Part shown: positions 23,165 to 33,359 of the stretch, one piece after another | How positions within the stretch are numbered: position 1 is the stretch's first letter | Layout of the letters: each line of letters starts with the position of its first letter | From: Otatea glauca | Taxonomy: Eukaryota > Streptophyta > Magnoliopsida > Poales > Poaceae | Reading direction: 5' to 3' | Length of the DNA: 64,000 nt | Assembly (NCBI GenBank): GCA_036346275.1 | Contig: CM070727.1 | Location: 2,347,760-2,411,759 of the forward strand | Made by a program: the position numbers and the translations under genes | The notes under the pieces: model-generated | Seen by the model: only the letters and a program-made list of their open reading frames with translations | Database searches by the model: none | What the model was told of the DNA's origin: nothing

Positions 23165-23591
23165 GAAGGTGGCCAAACGGGCCGTTCGGCACGGCAAGAC
23201 CCGTTTAAAAATGAGCACGGCTCTTTTAGGTCCGGCTCGTAAACTGGCGTGCTGTGTCGGCTCACGGGCCAGGGTGGCGACTCAGGCATGGCCCGTTAGC
23301 CTCTCGGGTCGTGCCGTGCCGGCTTGGTCCTTCGCGGGCCAAACGGGCTGAGTCGGCCCGGTAGCCTGTTTAGCGTCAGAAAATTTAGAAAAAAAATATG
23401 AAAAATTAGAAAAATAGATAAAGTATGGTAAAAAAAATATAAAAAATTATGAAAAATTTTGCGAAAATTGAAAAACGAGCCGTGCCGTGTCACACCTCCG
23501 ACCCAAACACGGCACGCTCGGTTGGGCCGTGCCGTGCCCGGACCGAGCCCACAGTCACGTGCCGTGTGCCGGCCCATTTGGCCACCTCTAC
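23165..23591. mobile_element. Nonautonomous hAT element with 8-bp target duplication
   Basis: The left end GAAGGTGGCCAAACGGGCCG is mirrored by GTAGAGGTGGCCAAATGGGC (reverse strand) on the right. Perfect 8-bp direct repeats CATTACCT flank it (23157-23164 and 23592-23599). GC-rich arms enclose an AT-rich centre. This is the diagnostic architecture of an hAT-derived MITE. Overlapping ORFs on both strands are incidental. Confidence 0.85.
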
Positions 23592-23744
23592 CATTACCTG
23601 CTGCTGTTTCTTCATCCGTTTCGGGTGACATTATACATAGGAGATAATATATGCACAAGCTATGGGTTTTTCGATCTACAGCTCGTCTGCTCGTAGCTCG
23701 TAATGATCGATCGCTATTGGTCCCTCCGGTCAGCAGAGCATAGG

Positions 23745-23970
23745 CTTTCCTAAGGAAGACTTTCTTTTCAGAAGGAAGTCTTCCGGCGTTCGATCACGAA
23801 AACTGGGATTCTTGAACGGCCAAGAATCCAAAAGATGAAGGTCGGTAACTCTGACACCTTTAGCTTCATCAAAAGGTTAAGGGGCCACGCTTCGTTAAAC
23901 AGGAAAGGATAGAGAAAAAATCCTATCCATCATGTGCTTATCCAAAAGCGTGGCACCGACTGGAAAGCTA
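23745..23970. repeat. Cluster of short perfect hairpins
   Basis: Successive short inverted repeats occur: GAAGACTTTC with GGAAGTCTTC; GGATTCTTG-AACGGC-CAAGAATCC (about 23808); GGATAG with CTATCC; and CCACGC with GCGTGG. Their density is unusual for the surroundings and recalls organellar DNA, but no organellar gene is recognised. The origin is unknown. Confidence 0.4.
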
Positions 23971-24164
23971 ATCAAATGCTTGTAGTGGAGGCTGCAGAGA
24001 TGGGCGAATAGATGGCTCCGTGCTAGCTAGTAATAGTATAATATACCTTTTTCTAAAAATCGCAGACTTCCCGACTGGGGAGGCTAGCCTTAGGGAATTC
24101 AGCCGCAGCCAGGCATACCACGTCATTTTTTTCCCCAGAGAAGCTTTCGAAAAATTGGAAATTA

Positions 24165-24475
24165 CGGATAGATCCTTCCGGTAAATAAGGATACTTTCAC
24201 AAAAACCCCGTAGTTCCGCAAATTCGACACGGGCGCCGATTCTTTCGACCCGAAAGATTTAAAAAAATTTGAAATCGCGAACAGGTCATTTCATCAGTTA
24301 TTTTGTAAAAAGGAATCCGTAGTTCCGCAAATTCGACACGAACGCCGATTCTTTTGACTCAAAAGATTTAATTTTTTTTGAAATCACAAACGAGCCCTTT
24401 TACTGGTTATTTTGTAAAAAAAACCCCGTAATTCTACAAATTTGATTTGCAAAAATTTATACCAAATTTTTTCTT
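24165..24475. repeat. 109-bp tandem repeat
   Basis: The phrase TAGTTCCGCAAATTCGACACG appears at 24211 and 24320, and a decayed form (TAATTCTACAAATTTGA) at 24429. The exact spacing is 109 bp. Each unit also contains CGCCGATTCTTT and TTTTGTAAAAA. About two and a half to three units are present; a weaker unit may precede them. Confidence 0.8.
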
Positions 24476-24479
24476 GTCG

Positions 24480-25309
24480 CGCGGCGCCGCATCTCTACCT
24501 TGTTATCCTTATATGGAGTAGTAGTAATTAAATCCACTAGTCCGGATCCTTTGCTTGCTTGCAGCTGCGTGCGTAGGCGAGGCTTTTTTCCTCTGGCTGT
24601 CTCGATCTGTTCATCACCTGTTTTGATTAGGCGCGCGGACCTTAGTTACACCATAGTAAGGGGCCACGGAGGTTTAACAGGTTCCTTCACCTCAGCATCG
24701 ATGTGATTCGAGTTGAAGCTTTTGATGGTCAAGTCAACATCATCCTTCCAAAAGAACTCCCAAACCACTTCTGCCATTACTGCTAACAGCATAACTAGTT
24801 TCACAACCAAGAGAAAACCTCAAATTCTCCACACGCGCTTTCGCAATTTGTGTTTCAACGATGAAATTAAAGCACGGATGGGGAAACTTCCATGGCGAGA
24901 TCGCGAAGTTCACAAACTGTCGCAGCGTTGCCTAGGATCCTCATTGCTCCTGGCGGCACTCCTCGAGGGAGCCCGCCGATCCAGCTTTTGAGTTAGAACT
25001 AGCCAATTCGGTGAAAAACTTGCGTTGCCTCCTGGGAATACGACCAGCCGAGCTACCACCTGACAACCCTCCACTACTAGTTGATGATTCACTCTCCTTA
25101 GAACGTTCCGGTTTCACTGCAGTGTTCTCAAATTTGTCAACCAGTCCCCCTACTCGCCCGGCCATCTGAACAAGCGCTAGGGGCTCTCGAGCCACTGAAT
25201 TATTACCTTCCTCCAAAGATGAAGAAACTCTCGCTAGGAAAAACTCTCGCTGGGAGACCAAGAGGAGGAAGAAACCTAGGCGAAACCCTAGGGATTCATG
25301 AGTCATGAG
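24480..25309 (-). other. Possible gene fragment with unknown product
   Basis: On the minus strand, sequence with a leader-like CCCTAGGGTTTCG phrase (about 25290) precedes an open frame. From an internal ATG near 25170 (MAGRVGGLVDKFE) it runs about 76 codons and ends in a stop at 24941. The peptide is rich in serine and glycine and has a basic RRQRKFF patch. I do not recognise it. It could be a captured host gene fragment or spurious. The plus-strand ORFs here are also unsupported. Confidence 0.2.
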
Positions 25310-26755
25310 CACGGTTTTAAATTTCATTTTCGGTTCACATCTCGGAGGTAGGTAAAATCTAAAATTTTGGCGAAATCTTGAAACTTCACGAAATTTGGTC
25401 AAAATTCAAAAAAGAAATTTAAAATCCAGAATTTTGAACCAAAATTCGGCCGAAATTACCGAAATCTCGGCGAAATTTAACCGAGCGAAAATAGTGGAAA
25501 TGATGTTAAATTTTTTTGAAATTTTTTGTGGATGGTACTGACACATCACTAATGTTCCCATAAAAATTTAATATGATGATCAAGTGAGATTAATTTTTAA
25601 AAATTTTGACAGTGCTACTATCCTGATAAAAGGCTGACCAACAAAATTTTCAACTGAATAAAAAATAGTACAAATCACATTAGAACATTTTGAAAAATTA
25701 GGAAAGTGCTAATTTTCAGATACATCAATAATATTCTCATAAAATTTTCAGATAATTATCAAGCTTGAGGAATTTTGAAAAAATTTAGAAAAGTGCTACT
25801 AAAGGCTGATTAACAAATTTCAACTGACTGAAAAATGGTTTAAACCACATTATAAATTTTTGAATTTTTTTTAATGGTCCTAAAGCATCACTAATGTTTC
25901 CATAAATTTTTTATATGATGATCAGGCATGAGGAATTTTAAAAAATTGTGACAGTGCTATTGTCCTAATAAAAGCCTAATGATCAATAGATAGATTTGAT
26001 TGAGCAACAAAAAAAGGTTAGGATTTTTGAAACTTTTAAAGAAGGATTCTGAGGAAATATTTAAGCTCTTATAAAAATTTTAGATCATGATCACACTCCA
26101 GTAAATTTATAAAATTCCTACAATGGTATTGTACCATTTGTGTTCCTTGTGTTTTTTATTTTTCAAGGATAACAAATGAAGTTCAATGCATCTATAGATT
26201 CGACTGAGCAAACAAAAAAAGTTTATTTTTAAAAAAAATTTATACAAGAGTTCTGAGGCAATTATTAAGTCCTCGTAAAAATTTGGATCATGATCACACT
26301 CAAGAAAATTTATAAAATTCTGACAAGGTTACTGTCTCAGTTTTGTTTATTCTATTTTTGATTTTTAAATAAAACAAATAAAGTTAAATTCTTTTAAAAA
26401 AAATTCTATATGATTCTATACTGATAAAGATAGTACCATAGATTTTTTTAGAGCATGATCAAGTTTATAAAATTTTATAAAAAACTGACAGTGTTTCTAC
26501 ATAAATTATAAAACGTCTCAAAAATTCGTTTTTTCAACAAATTTTCATGGAAGATGACTTTGTTAAGGGTTATTGGGCCAAATTCGATAAAAAAAAAATC
26601 AAAATCCGGTCAAAGAACCCGAGATTTCGACGAGATTTCAAAATTTCTGAAAAATACTGTACAAATTGATTTTTTTTATCTGACGTTGATTTTGTATTCC
26701 ATCCCCGACCGAAATTCGAGATCTCATAAAATTTCAGCGAGATTTCGTTCCATGC
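25310..26755. mobile_element. Nonautonomous hAT-like element with internal repeats, copy 1
   Basis: The left end CACGGTTTTAAATTTC is mirrored by CATGGAACGAAATCTC on the right (reverse strand). Imperfect 8-bp flanks GTCATGAG and CTCATGTG agree at 6 of 8 positions. The interior consists of degenerate repeats around phrases such as ATGATCA, AAAATTTATAAAATTCTGACAG and GTGCTACTATCCT, with no coding capacity. It is probably related to the element at 51779-52726, which has a perfect duplication. Confidence 0.55.
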
Positions 26756-27056
26756 TCATGTGGTGTGGTTACGTGGTGACCTGTTGACATTGCCAGCCAA
26801 GACCCAAGTTAGTCAAGGCCAGCCCAGAACGAAATACCGGAATGCTCCTGTACCGAATCGTTCCATTCCAAATGCTAAACCGGAACGGTCATCGGAACGG
26901 AATTAACGAGTATGGTTTAACCCGCCAAACACCAATGTCTTAGGGAGGATTAACTTAATATGGTCAATACCTTTTAACCCCCTTAATCCAGGATCAGTTA
27001 ACCCACCGAAAAGGTGGAATAAGTTAACCAACACTACTAAGCGCACTCCAAGTGCA
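26756..27056. other. Intergenic stretch without recognisable features
   Basis: Moderately GC-rich phrases such as ACCGGAACGG and GGAACGG repeat, but no gene or definable element is seen. Confidence 0.4.
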
Positions 27057-27065
27057 TTGTTTATA

Positions 27066-27595
27066 GGAATAAGTCTATTTTATATCACTTTTTAAAAAGT
27101 CCATTTTAAACCTTCAACAACAAAACCGGATATTTAATCCTCAAACTTACAAAACCAGGTAAATTTACACCCTAAGCCAGTTTTGAAGGGCGGTTTTGAT
27201 AATACGAATCTCACTCAAGATGATCTTCGTCATATTGGCAGCTATGTCATCAAGGTTTGATAATGAGGATACAATTCAAAAGTATTGACATCAACATCAT
27301 TATCCTCTTTCTCATTTCTTTTCTCTCTATACACATTCCCTTTCTTTTTCTCGTTTTCATTCTTTCTCTTAAATTGATCCACACCAACAAAAATCGATGA
27401 CATAGCTACCAACATAGCAAAAACCATAAAAAACACCCTAAGTTGGATCATGTCAACAAAACCGCTTTTCAAAACCGCCTTAAGGTGTAAATTAACCCGA
27501 TTTTATAAGTTTGGGGTGCTAAATACCCATTTATATAGTTGAGGGTATTAAATGGACTTTTTGAAAAGTTGAGGGGTGTAAAATAAACTTATTCC
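27066..27595. mobile_element. Foldback Mutator-like MITE with 9-bp target duplication
   Basis: The left arm GGAATAAGTCTATTTTATA is mirrored by GGAATAAGTTTATTTTACA on the right (reverse strand). The arms extend inward and include AAAAAGTCCATTT and GGTGTAAATT. The flanks TTGTTTATA (27057-27065) and TTGTTTGTA (27596-27604) agree at 8 of 9 positions. The length (530 bp) and a 9-bp duplication fit a Mutator-derived foldback element. A minus-strand ORF at 27242-27472 in the loop is lysine/glutamate-rich and unsupported. Confidence 0.75.
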
Positions 27596-27604
27596 TTGTT
27601 TGTA

Positions 27605-28323
27605 AAGCTGTTTCTAGGAGGTGGGAGAATGCATTAAATAGATGCTTAGATACAACTACCCCAATACATAGTATGTACATATAGGAACAACAAGATTATT
27701 TGATGTTGCATGTGAGAAAAGATCAATTCTAACACATTTCCTTATGTGGCTAGTTCCTTGTTCCTCTCAAATGGCACAAATGATCTATGTGGGACCACAA
27801 AATGTGTAAAATTGAAACGATTCAATCCATATTGTAGTTTCAAAGTCGTTCTTAGCTCATTAGTCCTCTCAAATAGACTGGACCTTGCGTGAGATATAGT
27901 TTACTTTTTTTGCCTCGTTAACTACCTCTTCACATCACTCTTTATCCTATGTGACTCATCCTTAGAAACGATTGACTAGTAACACTGAGAGTGCCCTAAC
28001 CCTCCTGAGTTTATTTTTTCTACTACTAACCCAGTTAACCCATCTAATGTAGACAAATAATATTTTAGATCATTAGTTGCCAAACACAAAAGTAGACACA
28101 CTGCTCTCAAAATCTTCCCTTTACCCAAACAAAACTATCTATATTAAAGCTAATCACAGACTATTTTGCTTATACGATCGTCGAAGTTACAAGATATATT
28201 AAGAACCATATGAGATTAGCTAATATCATAGATGGTTCGTAGTACAAAATGTCTATGATTTTAACTAACTATAGACAGTTTTTTAATTAAACCATCCGTG
28301 ATAACACTTCCCTGTTATATATA
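27605..28323. other. Intergenic stretch, part CACTA-like subterminal repeat
   Basis: 27605-28130 has no recognisable feature. 28140-28310 contains repeats of a CATAGATGGTTCG / CTATAGACAG type, resembling the subterminal repeats at 30440-30623. They may be the two sides of one deleted CACTA element, but no left terminus was found. Confidence 0.3.
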
Positions 28324-29896
28324 CACACACGGTAGCGCTAATCTTCGCTTATGCGTAGATTAGGATATTCCACGCGCTGGTTGGAACGAACTGAGAAGTG
28401 CATGCAAACAACACCATACTGATTGAGTGCAACTTGGTAGTAAATCAAGAATACATTTTACTGAAAAACAACAGACACAATTACTATCAAATCAGCTACC
28501 AGCTAATGTGTTGGTCTACACAACTAGTTAATGTGTATTGTAGTTTGTACATGAATCTGTTTCTTTTTTATTTTAGTTATATCTTTTTATTAGTAACTCA
28601 GATTCGTAAATGGTTTTCATCAGTAGCTTACTGACGACGAAAGGAATAAAATGATATAAGCCTCGCTATTAGAAATTAATTTTCTGTCTGATAACAGAGA
28701 ATACTATATGTATAACATGAAATTGCTACATATGCAACATGAAATTACTATATCTGCAGCATATTCTGCACAGATTAGTTATTCGATATTAAAGTCCATA
28801 AAAACTATATGTACAAATTCTGAAAAATTCTCAAAAAATTATCATAGGTAGGGAATATGGGTTTCTACAACTCCGTAAAATTTGAATATCAAACTCAGTC
28901 GCATTTGAAAGATATGAGCGTTTGTCAATTTCATATCTTTCAAAAGTGACTGAGTTTGATATTCGAATTTTACAGGGTTGTAGAAGCTCAGTGCCCTACG
29001 TATGGTATGTTTTTGAGAATTTTTTAAAACCTGTACATATAGTTTTTATTAATAAGAATTTAGTTCTATTTGTCGGACCTACAGTAAAAAGTTTGAAAAA
29101 TTCTCAAAAAATTACCACACGTAGGGGAGGTGAGGTTCTACAAACTTATAAAATTTGAAGGTCAAACTCAATCGGATTTGAGAGATATGAAAATAACAAA
29201 GTGTCATACAACAGAGTATACTATGTTTTGTGTCAGAAAAATAACATTTTACTCTGGAAATTTCTAAAAAAATTACCACATATAGGGGAGATGATATTCT
29301 ACAACCCCGTATAATTTTAAGACCAAACTCAATCATATTTGAGAGATATTAAAATAACAAAGTGCCAAACAACATCACATATTATCTTTTATTGTCAAGA
29401 AAATAACATTTTACTTCCTATTACTCAAGGTGTTACTATATCCTATGTAAAGATGTTGTTTAACACCTTATTTCAGTATGGTAACATCTGATGTAATAAC
29501 TCGTAGCATGTCATTTGTTTGTATAGTAAAAGGCAATATATATAGTGTTTTCTAAAGTTTATGAAAAACACATGTATATATTTTAAAAAATTCTCAAAAA
29601 ATTACCATATGTAGAGGATGCAAAATTCCACGATCCTAAAAAATTTGAAGACCAAAACCATTCTTATTTGGAAGTTATGGCTAAACCAAAAAAGTGAAAG
29701 ATTTATGTACAAACAAAAAGTGGCATTTATTAGTCATTTACTAGTTGGATTTAGTACATTGGACAACACGCTAATTTATTGCTTGCTAATTAATCCCACG
29801 AAGTGGGTTCGGTCAGTATGGAAAGATGGTGCGGGTCGGCGCTGGAAAGATGGTTGGCGAGTAGAATATACTATTCTACTCGTAGCTGTGGAATAG
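28324..29896. mobile_element. (TA)n-flanked compound element, copy 2 (inverted relative to copy 1)
   Basis: TA microsatellites lie at both ends (28316-28323 and 29897-29909). The left end CGGTAGCGCTAAT matches, in reverse, the right end of 7727-9304. The right end (GCTAATTAATC then TTCGGTCAG) matches that copy's left end in reverse. The length, 1573 bp, is nearly equal to copy 1. The interior contains a partial hairpin unit (28540-28680), a full hairpin (28792-29047) and three further half-arms. No coding capacity was recognised. Confidence 0.55.
28792..29047. repeat. Hairpin related to the MITE arms
   Basis: Two arms of about 120 bp are complementary: the left has AAAACTATATGTACA and CAAACTCAGTCGCATTTG, and the right carries the reverse of both. 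The arm is the same phrase found in the MITEs at 7284, 13701 and 53195. Half-arms recur at about 29090-29190, 29245-29355 and 29560-29690. Confidence 0.7.
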
Positions 29897-29909
29897 TATA
29901 TATATATAT

Positions 29910-30439
29910 CATTCTAGAGTTTATACCCACCGCACTTTTCACCCAAACAAAATCTTATAGAAGACCTCGGCCTCCTTCTTGAGTCCCTCACCGACGCTCG
30001 TCCTTGATGCCGCCCCCCCAAAGCACGTTCATCAAATATGAAGTTCATCAAATAGAGAACCATCAAAATGATCCTATTCTGCATAAGATCAGAGTGAAAA
30101 TATGTTGCCTATGGTATTTTCATTCGGGAATCAGGATAAAGTGGAAGATAAAGCAGAGCATGAAAATTTTTCAGGACAAATAGTGGATAGAATTGGATTT
30201 TGTTTTGGAATCCATCAACATTAGAATAAGAAAGGTGATGAAAGTGCTACAAAGGTTTATATTTTAAGATGATCCTCATCAGACAAGCTGTTAACTTGAT
30301 GCATCTCGGATGTTTAGATATTTAAATACAAAATCTATAACTGGGTGTGCCTTATAAATATTATTGCAGAAATATCTAAGGAGAAGAAAATTTTCAACAA
30401 CAAATACTAATAATGGAAGTTCTACCAGGAGAGGTATAA
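29910..30439. other. Intergenic stretch without recognisable features
   Basis: No supported ORF or definable repeat is seen. It is AT-rich, apart from a short GC-richer patch near 29960-30030. Confidence 0.4.
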
Positions 30440-30623
30440 AAATATATAGATCACAGATGATTATTTAAACAAACCGTCTATGATAGTCTATTATCATGGA
30501 CGGTTCAGAAACAGTCTGTGATGCGTCGTATTATCACTAACTAATGTTTACAGACGGTTCATAAAACTATCTGTGATGATATTTTTGAATCGTCTATGAT
30601 GATTTTTTTTTCTTCAGTAGTGA
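30440..30623. mobile_element. CACTA-type terminus with subterminal repeats
   Basis: Motifs of the type CATAGACGGTTC occur repeatedly in both orientations, and the segment ends in TTCTTCAGTAGTG, which reads CACTACTGAAGAA on the other strand. This is the right end of a CACTA-like element. No matching left end with a 3-bp duplication was found, so it is a remnant. Confidence 0.5.
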
Positions 30624-31830
30624 ATTAAAGAGGCCACGGAACGTAGCAAACGGCGTACATATATACGTACCTGGCTACTCGTTAAACCGTGCTTCTCTTC
30701 AAGCATACGCGCCCGAGCGCAAACGAACACCGAGCCTGACCGAGCAAGTCAACAACGCCAAGGTACCACGGGCCACGGGCGTGCGCGCGTGTCGTCAAGC
30801 CACACAAGCTAGACGTACGATGGTACAAGCTAAAGTCACACGCACGGGCGCGTAGCAACCGGACTAGCTAGCTAGCATGCATACGGATGCCGCCGGCCGG
30901 TGGCTGGTTCACCATCTACAGGCCCCGTCGACCGGGGTTAGCTAGCTCAGGAACACCCGCGCGCGCGCCGGCCGGCCGGTGGGTGCATGCTAAGCTTCAA
31001 ACATGCGCGCGCGCGGGCGTGCAGTTAATTCTTCGCGGGCGGTGCTGCACCATCGCTCGACGTCAAACTGCGGACGGTCTCACGGTTCGTGGGAGGCCGC
31101 ATGCATGCGGGCGATCGAGAGCTTACGGATCTACAGGTCCATGGCGCCGGCGGCGTGGTCGGCCGCCGAACATTCTTGGCTACTGCTGTTAATGATGGGG
31201 GACGCGCTCGCGCGGTTAGGTGTGAGACATAGTACGAAGGTCTTGTGTTATGGTTACGAACCTGTCTATATATACTAGAGTACGACTCCACCACATTCAT
31301 GGAATTAATGGAAGTATGGTTTAGACGGAAAGAGTTGGATAAGTTCGAGATGGTCGATCAATCGTCACAATCCCAGCTAGCATTGGTGTGATCAGTACTG
31401 ACCCCTGCATTTTATTAAGACACATGTAACTAGCATGCATTTCCATTCATGCTTTTATACATACATTGATACATGTCCAAAATTTGAGGAAACACGAAAA
31501 TGTCCCTGATTCGATCGACATGCTATCAAACACCGATGGCGCAACCAAAGGGATAGAAGAAAACTTAAACAATCATTAGCTCGAATTAAGTATGGTATAA
31601 ATAATCAATCGACGCCTTAACGTGCGTCTGAACCATATAATCACCCCTCACCAAACTGACCTCGACATCCAACAACCGGCCGGGCACCTCGTTGGCATGC
31701 AGTCTGGCACGTAACTCTGTGGTTCTTTAGCGTGTGTAGAGGATGTGCATGTACATGTGTGTAGTAGTGTGCGTCGCCTTTTGCCTTTTAAAAAAAATAA
31801 TTTGTTGCTTACTGCTGTTCCTCCGGCTTT
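30624..31830. other. 3' flank of the second BAHD gene; GC-rich patch
   Basis: 30700-31200 is GC-rich with CGCGCG and GGCCGGCC runs. Overlapping ORFs on both strands (e.g. 30887-31192 plus, 31025-31300 minus) have no recognisable domain. The last few hundred bases before 31831 are probably the 3' UTR and downstream region of the minus-strand gene. A ten-base A run lies at about 31788-31797. Confidence 0.4.
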
Positions 31831-33138
31831 CTACTCCATGGAGTAGCAGCATTCTTTGAACGCTTCGAGGTTGTGCTGGAAGACGGGCACGAAGGCGTCG
31901 ACGCTGCCGTCGCCGATGTATGACGGCACTAGGAACAGCATCCCCTCCGTCGGGAAGTAGGACGGCATGAAGTAGCTCGGGCAGCCCGTGCCGAAGTCCA
32001 GCTCGTAGAACGGGAAGGTCAGCCAGCTGTCCACCTCAACGTTCGGGCACAGCACGTCCTTCAGTATGGCGCTAGGCGCGAGCCCCTCCTTCTCGACAGC
32101 ATCGGAGGAAGCGAAGTCCACGAACGACCGGAAGTAGGAGCCGTCCACCCGCGCCACCTCGTCGTGGATCACCTGCGCGGCGTGCTTCAGCGGCCGGTTC
32201 AGGAGGTCGCCCACCGTGGCCCGCGGGAACGCCCAGAGGACGAGGTTACCGAAGTACTCGGCCGGCGCACCGAGGCGGTTCCGGCCGTCCACGGAAAGCC
32301 GGATCGTGGAGGCCTCGTCGGGGTTTAGGCCACGCGCGCGCGTCATGGTGCGCCACAGGTGGGCGAGGATGGTCTCGAACCGGCTGAACGGGCGACCGCG
32401 GCCCTCCGACGCATTGGCGCGGAGCCCGGCGATGAAATCCTTGGTGAAGTGGGCCTTGTGGATGATGATGTTGTCAGCGCCGTGGCCGTGCTTGTTAACG
32501 GCCGAGGCGGCGGGCGACGGCAGGTAATACTCCCTGCTACGGTGGTCGTACTCGACGCGAGCCGAGGATCGCGGCTTGAAGAGCTCGTCATGGTGGTGCA
32601 CGGGGGGAAGGCCCATGGGGAGCCCCCTCGTGGCGCGTCCCCACGCCACGAGGAAGTTGCTGGTGGCATGCCCGTCGGCCACGACGTGGTTGGACGTGAA
32701 CCCGACGGCGAGCGAGCCACACCGGAACCGCGTCAGCTGCAGCAGAACCACCTCCTCGAGGTCCTCCTCCAGGTCGGGGTGCAGCCGCAGCAGCTCCGAC
32801 GTGGGCTTGGCCGGCGCCATGTCCACGAGGTCGGCGTCCACGATCGCCTCGACGAGGCGCGCGCCGCGGTCGTTGAGAACAACGGCCGGTGTGCCGTTGG
32901 GCGCCTCGCCGAGCTGCCCCGCGAAAGCACGGTACTCGACCAACACCGTTGCTAGGCCCTGCTCAATGGCTGCCGTGGAGGGGGCCGGCGGCGGGAAGGC
33001 GTAGATGATGGCCATCTGCATTTGGTACGTGACCCTGTCGAAGATGGACAGAGGGATGTACTCCGTGGCGGCGGGCTGCGCGGCGCCGACATTGTAGGCG
33101 GGCTTGACGAGCTTGGAGCTCAACACCTTAACCTCCAT
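31831..33138 (-). CDS. BAHD acyl-CoA:amine N-acyltransferase, second paralogue
   Basis: A single-exon 435-residue ORF collinear with the gene at 11597-12919; the N-terminus (MEVKVLSSK), centre and C-terminus (CCYSME) are closely alike throughout. The catalytic HXXXD motif is HVVAD at residues 151-155. DFGWG is DFGTG at 381-385, with threonine for tryptophan. The main differences are in the 200-225 loop, the 265-280 region and short indels, places where BAHD enzymes often vary in acceptor choice. The family is inferred as tryptamine/agmatine/putrescine hydroxycinnamoyl or benzoyl transferases; the substrate is not determinable. There is no signal peptide, so a cytosolic location is expected. 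It lies on the same strand as its paralogue, about 19 kb apart, consistent with tandem duplication followed by transposon insertion. The ATG is supported by N-terminal conservation and a TATA box about 165 bp upstream. Confidence 0.93.
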   Translation of the reverse strand: MEVKVLSSKLVKPAYNVGAAQPAATEYIPLSIFDRVTYQMQMAIIYAFPPPAPSTAAIEQGLATVLVEYRAFAGQLGEAPNGTPAVVLNDRGARLVEAIVDADLVDMAPAKPTSELLRLHPDLEEDLEEVVLLQLTRFRCGSLAVGFTSNHVVADGHATSNFLVAWGRATRGLPMGLPPVHHHDELFKPRSSARVEYDHRSREYYLPSPAASAVNKHGHGADNIIIHKAHFTKDFIAGLRANASEGRGRPFSRFETILAHLWRTMTRARGLNPDEASTIRLSVDGRNRLGAPAEYFGNLVLWAFPRATVGDLLNRPLKHAAQVIHDEVARVDGSYFRSFVDFASSDAVEKEGLAPSAILKDVLCPNVEVDSWLTFPFYELDFGTGCPSYFMPSYFPTEGMLFLVPSYIGDGSVDAFVPVFQHNLEAFKECCYSME

Positions 33139-33304
33139 TGCTGATCGAGCTTGGATCGGAGTAGTACGTGCAGCTAGGTGTAGTTGTTCTTTCGTTAATC
33201 AAGTTTGGCGAAAGAGTTTGCAACAAGCTAGAGACCGGAGGGGCTAGAGTCTACTTCCTTGCTGCTTGCTTGGGCTGAACGATTTGCTCGTTCCGTGCTG
33301 CACA

Positions 33305-33314
33305 CTATATATAG
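33305..33314 (-). promoter_or_regulatory. TATA box of the second BAHD gene
   Basis: CTATATATAG reads identically on both strands and lies about 165 bp upstream of the ATG, at the place equivalent to the TATA box of the paralogue. Confidence 0.55.
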
Positions 33315-33337
33315 GACATTACTAAGCGCGGGAAAAG

Positions 33338-33344
33338 GTTAGGT
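33338..33344 (-). promoter_or_regulatory. AC element (ACCTAAC) upstream of the second BAHD gene
   Basis: The minus strand reads CCACCTAACC, an exact AC-III-type MYB site 24 bp upstream of the TATA box. An AAGCGCG block between the two is also shared with the other BAHD promoter. Confidence 0.5.
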
Positions 33345-33359
33345 GGAGTTAAACCACTG

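Noticed and set aside
22740..23658. Several ORFs around 100-120 codons
   Set aside because: They lie over hAT transposon sequence and its GC-rich inverted arms; none is supported by a domain.
30887..31300. Overlapping ORFs of 91-101 codons downstream of the second BAHD gene
   Set aside because: The patch is GC-rich with open frames on both strands and no recognisable domain.
32216..33004. Plus-strand ORFs up to 198 codons and alternative minus ORFs
   Set aside because: They overlap the second BAHD gene and reflect its high GC content.
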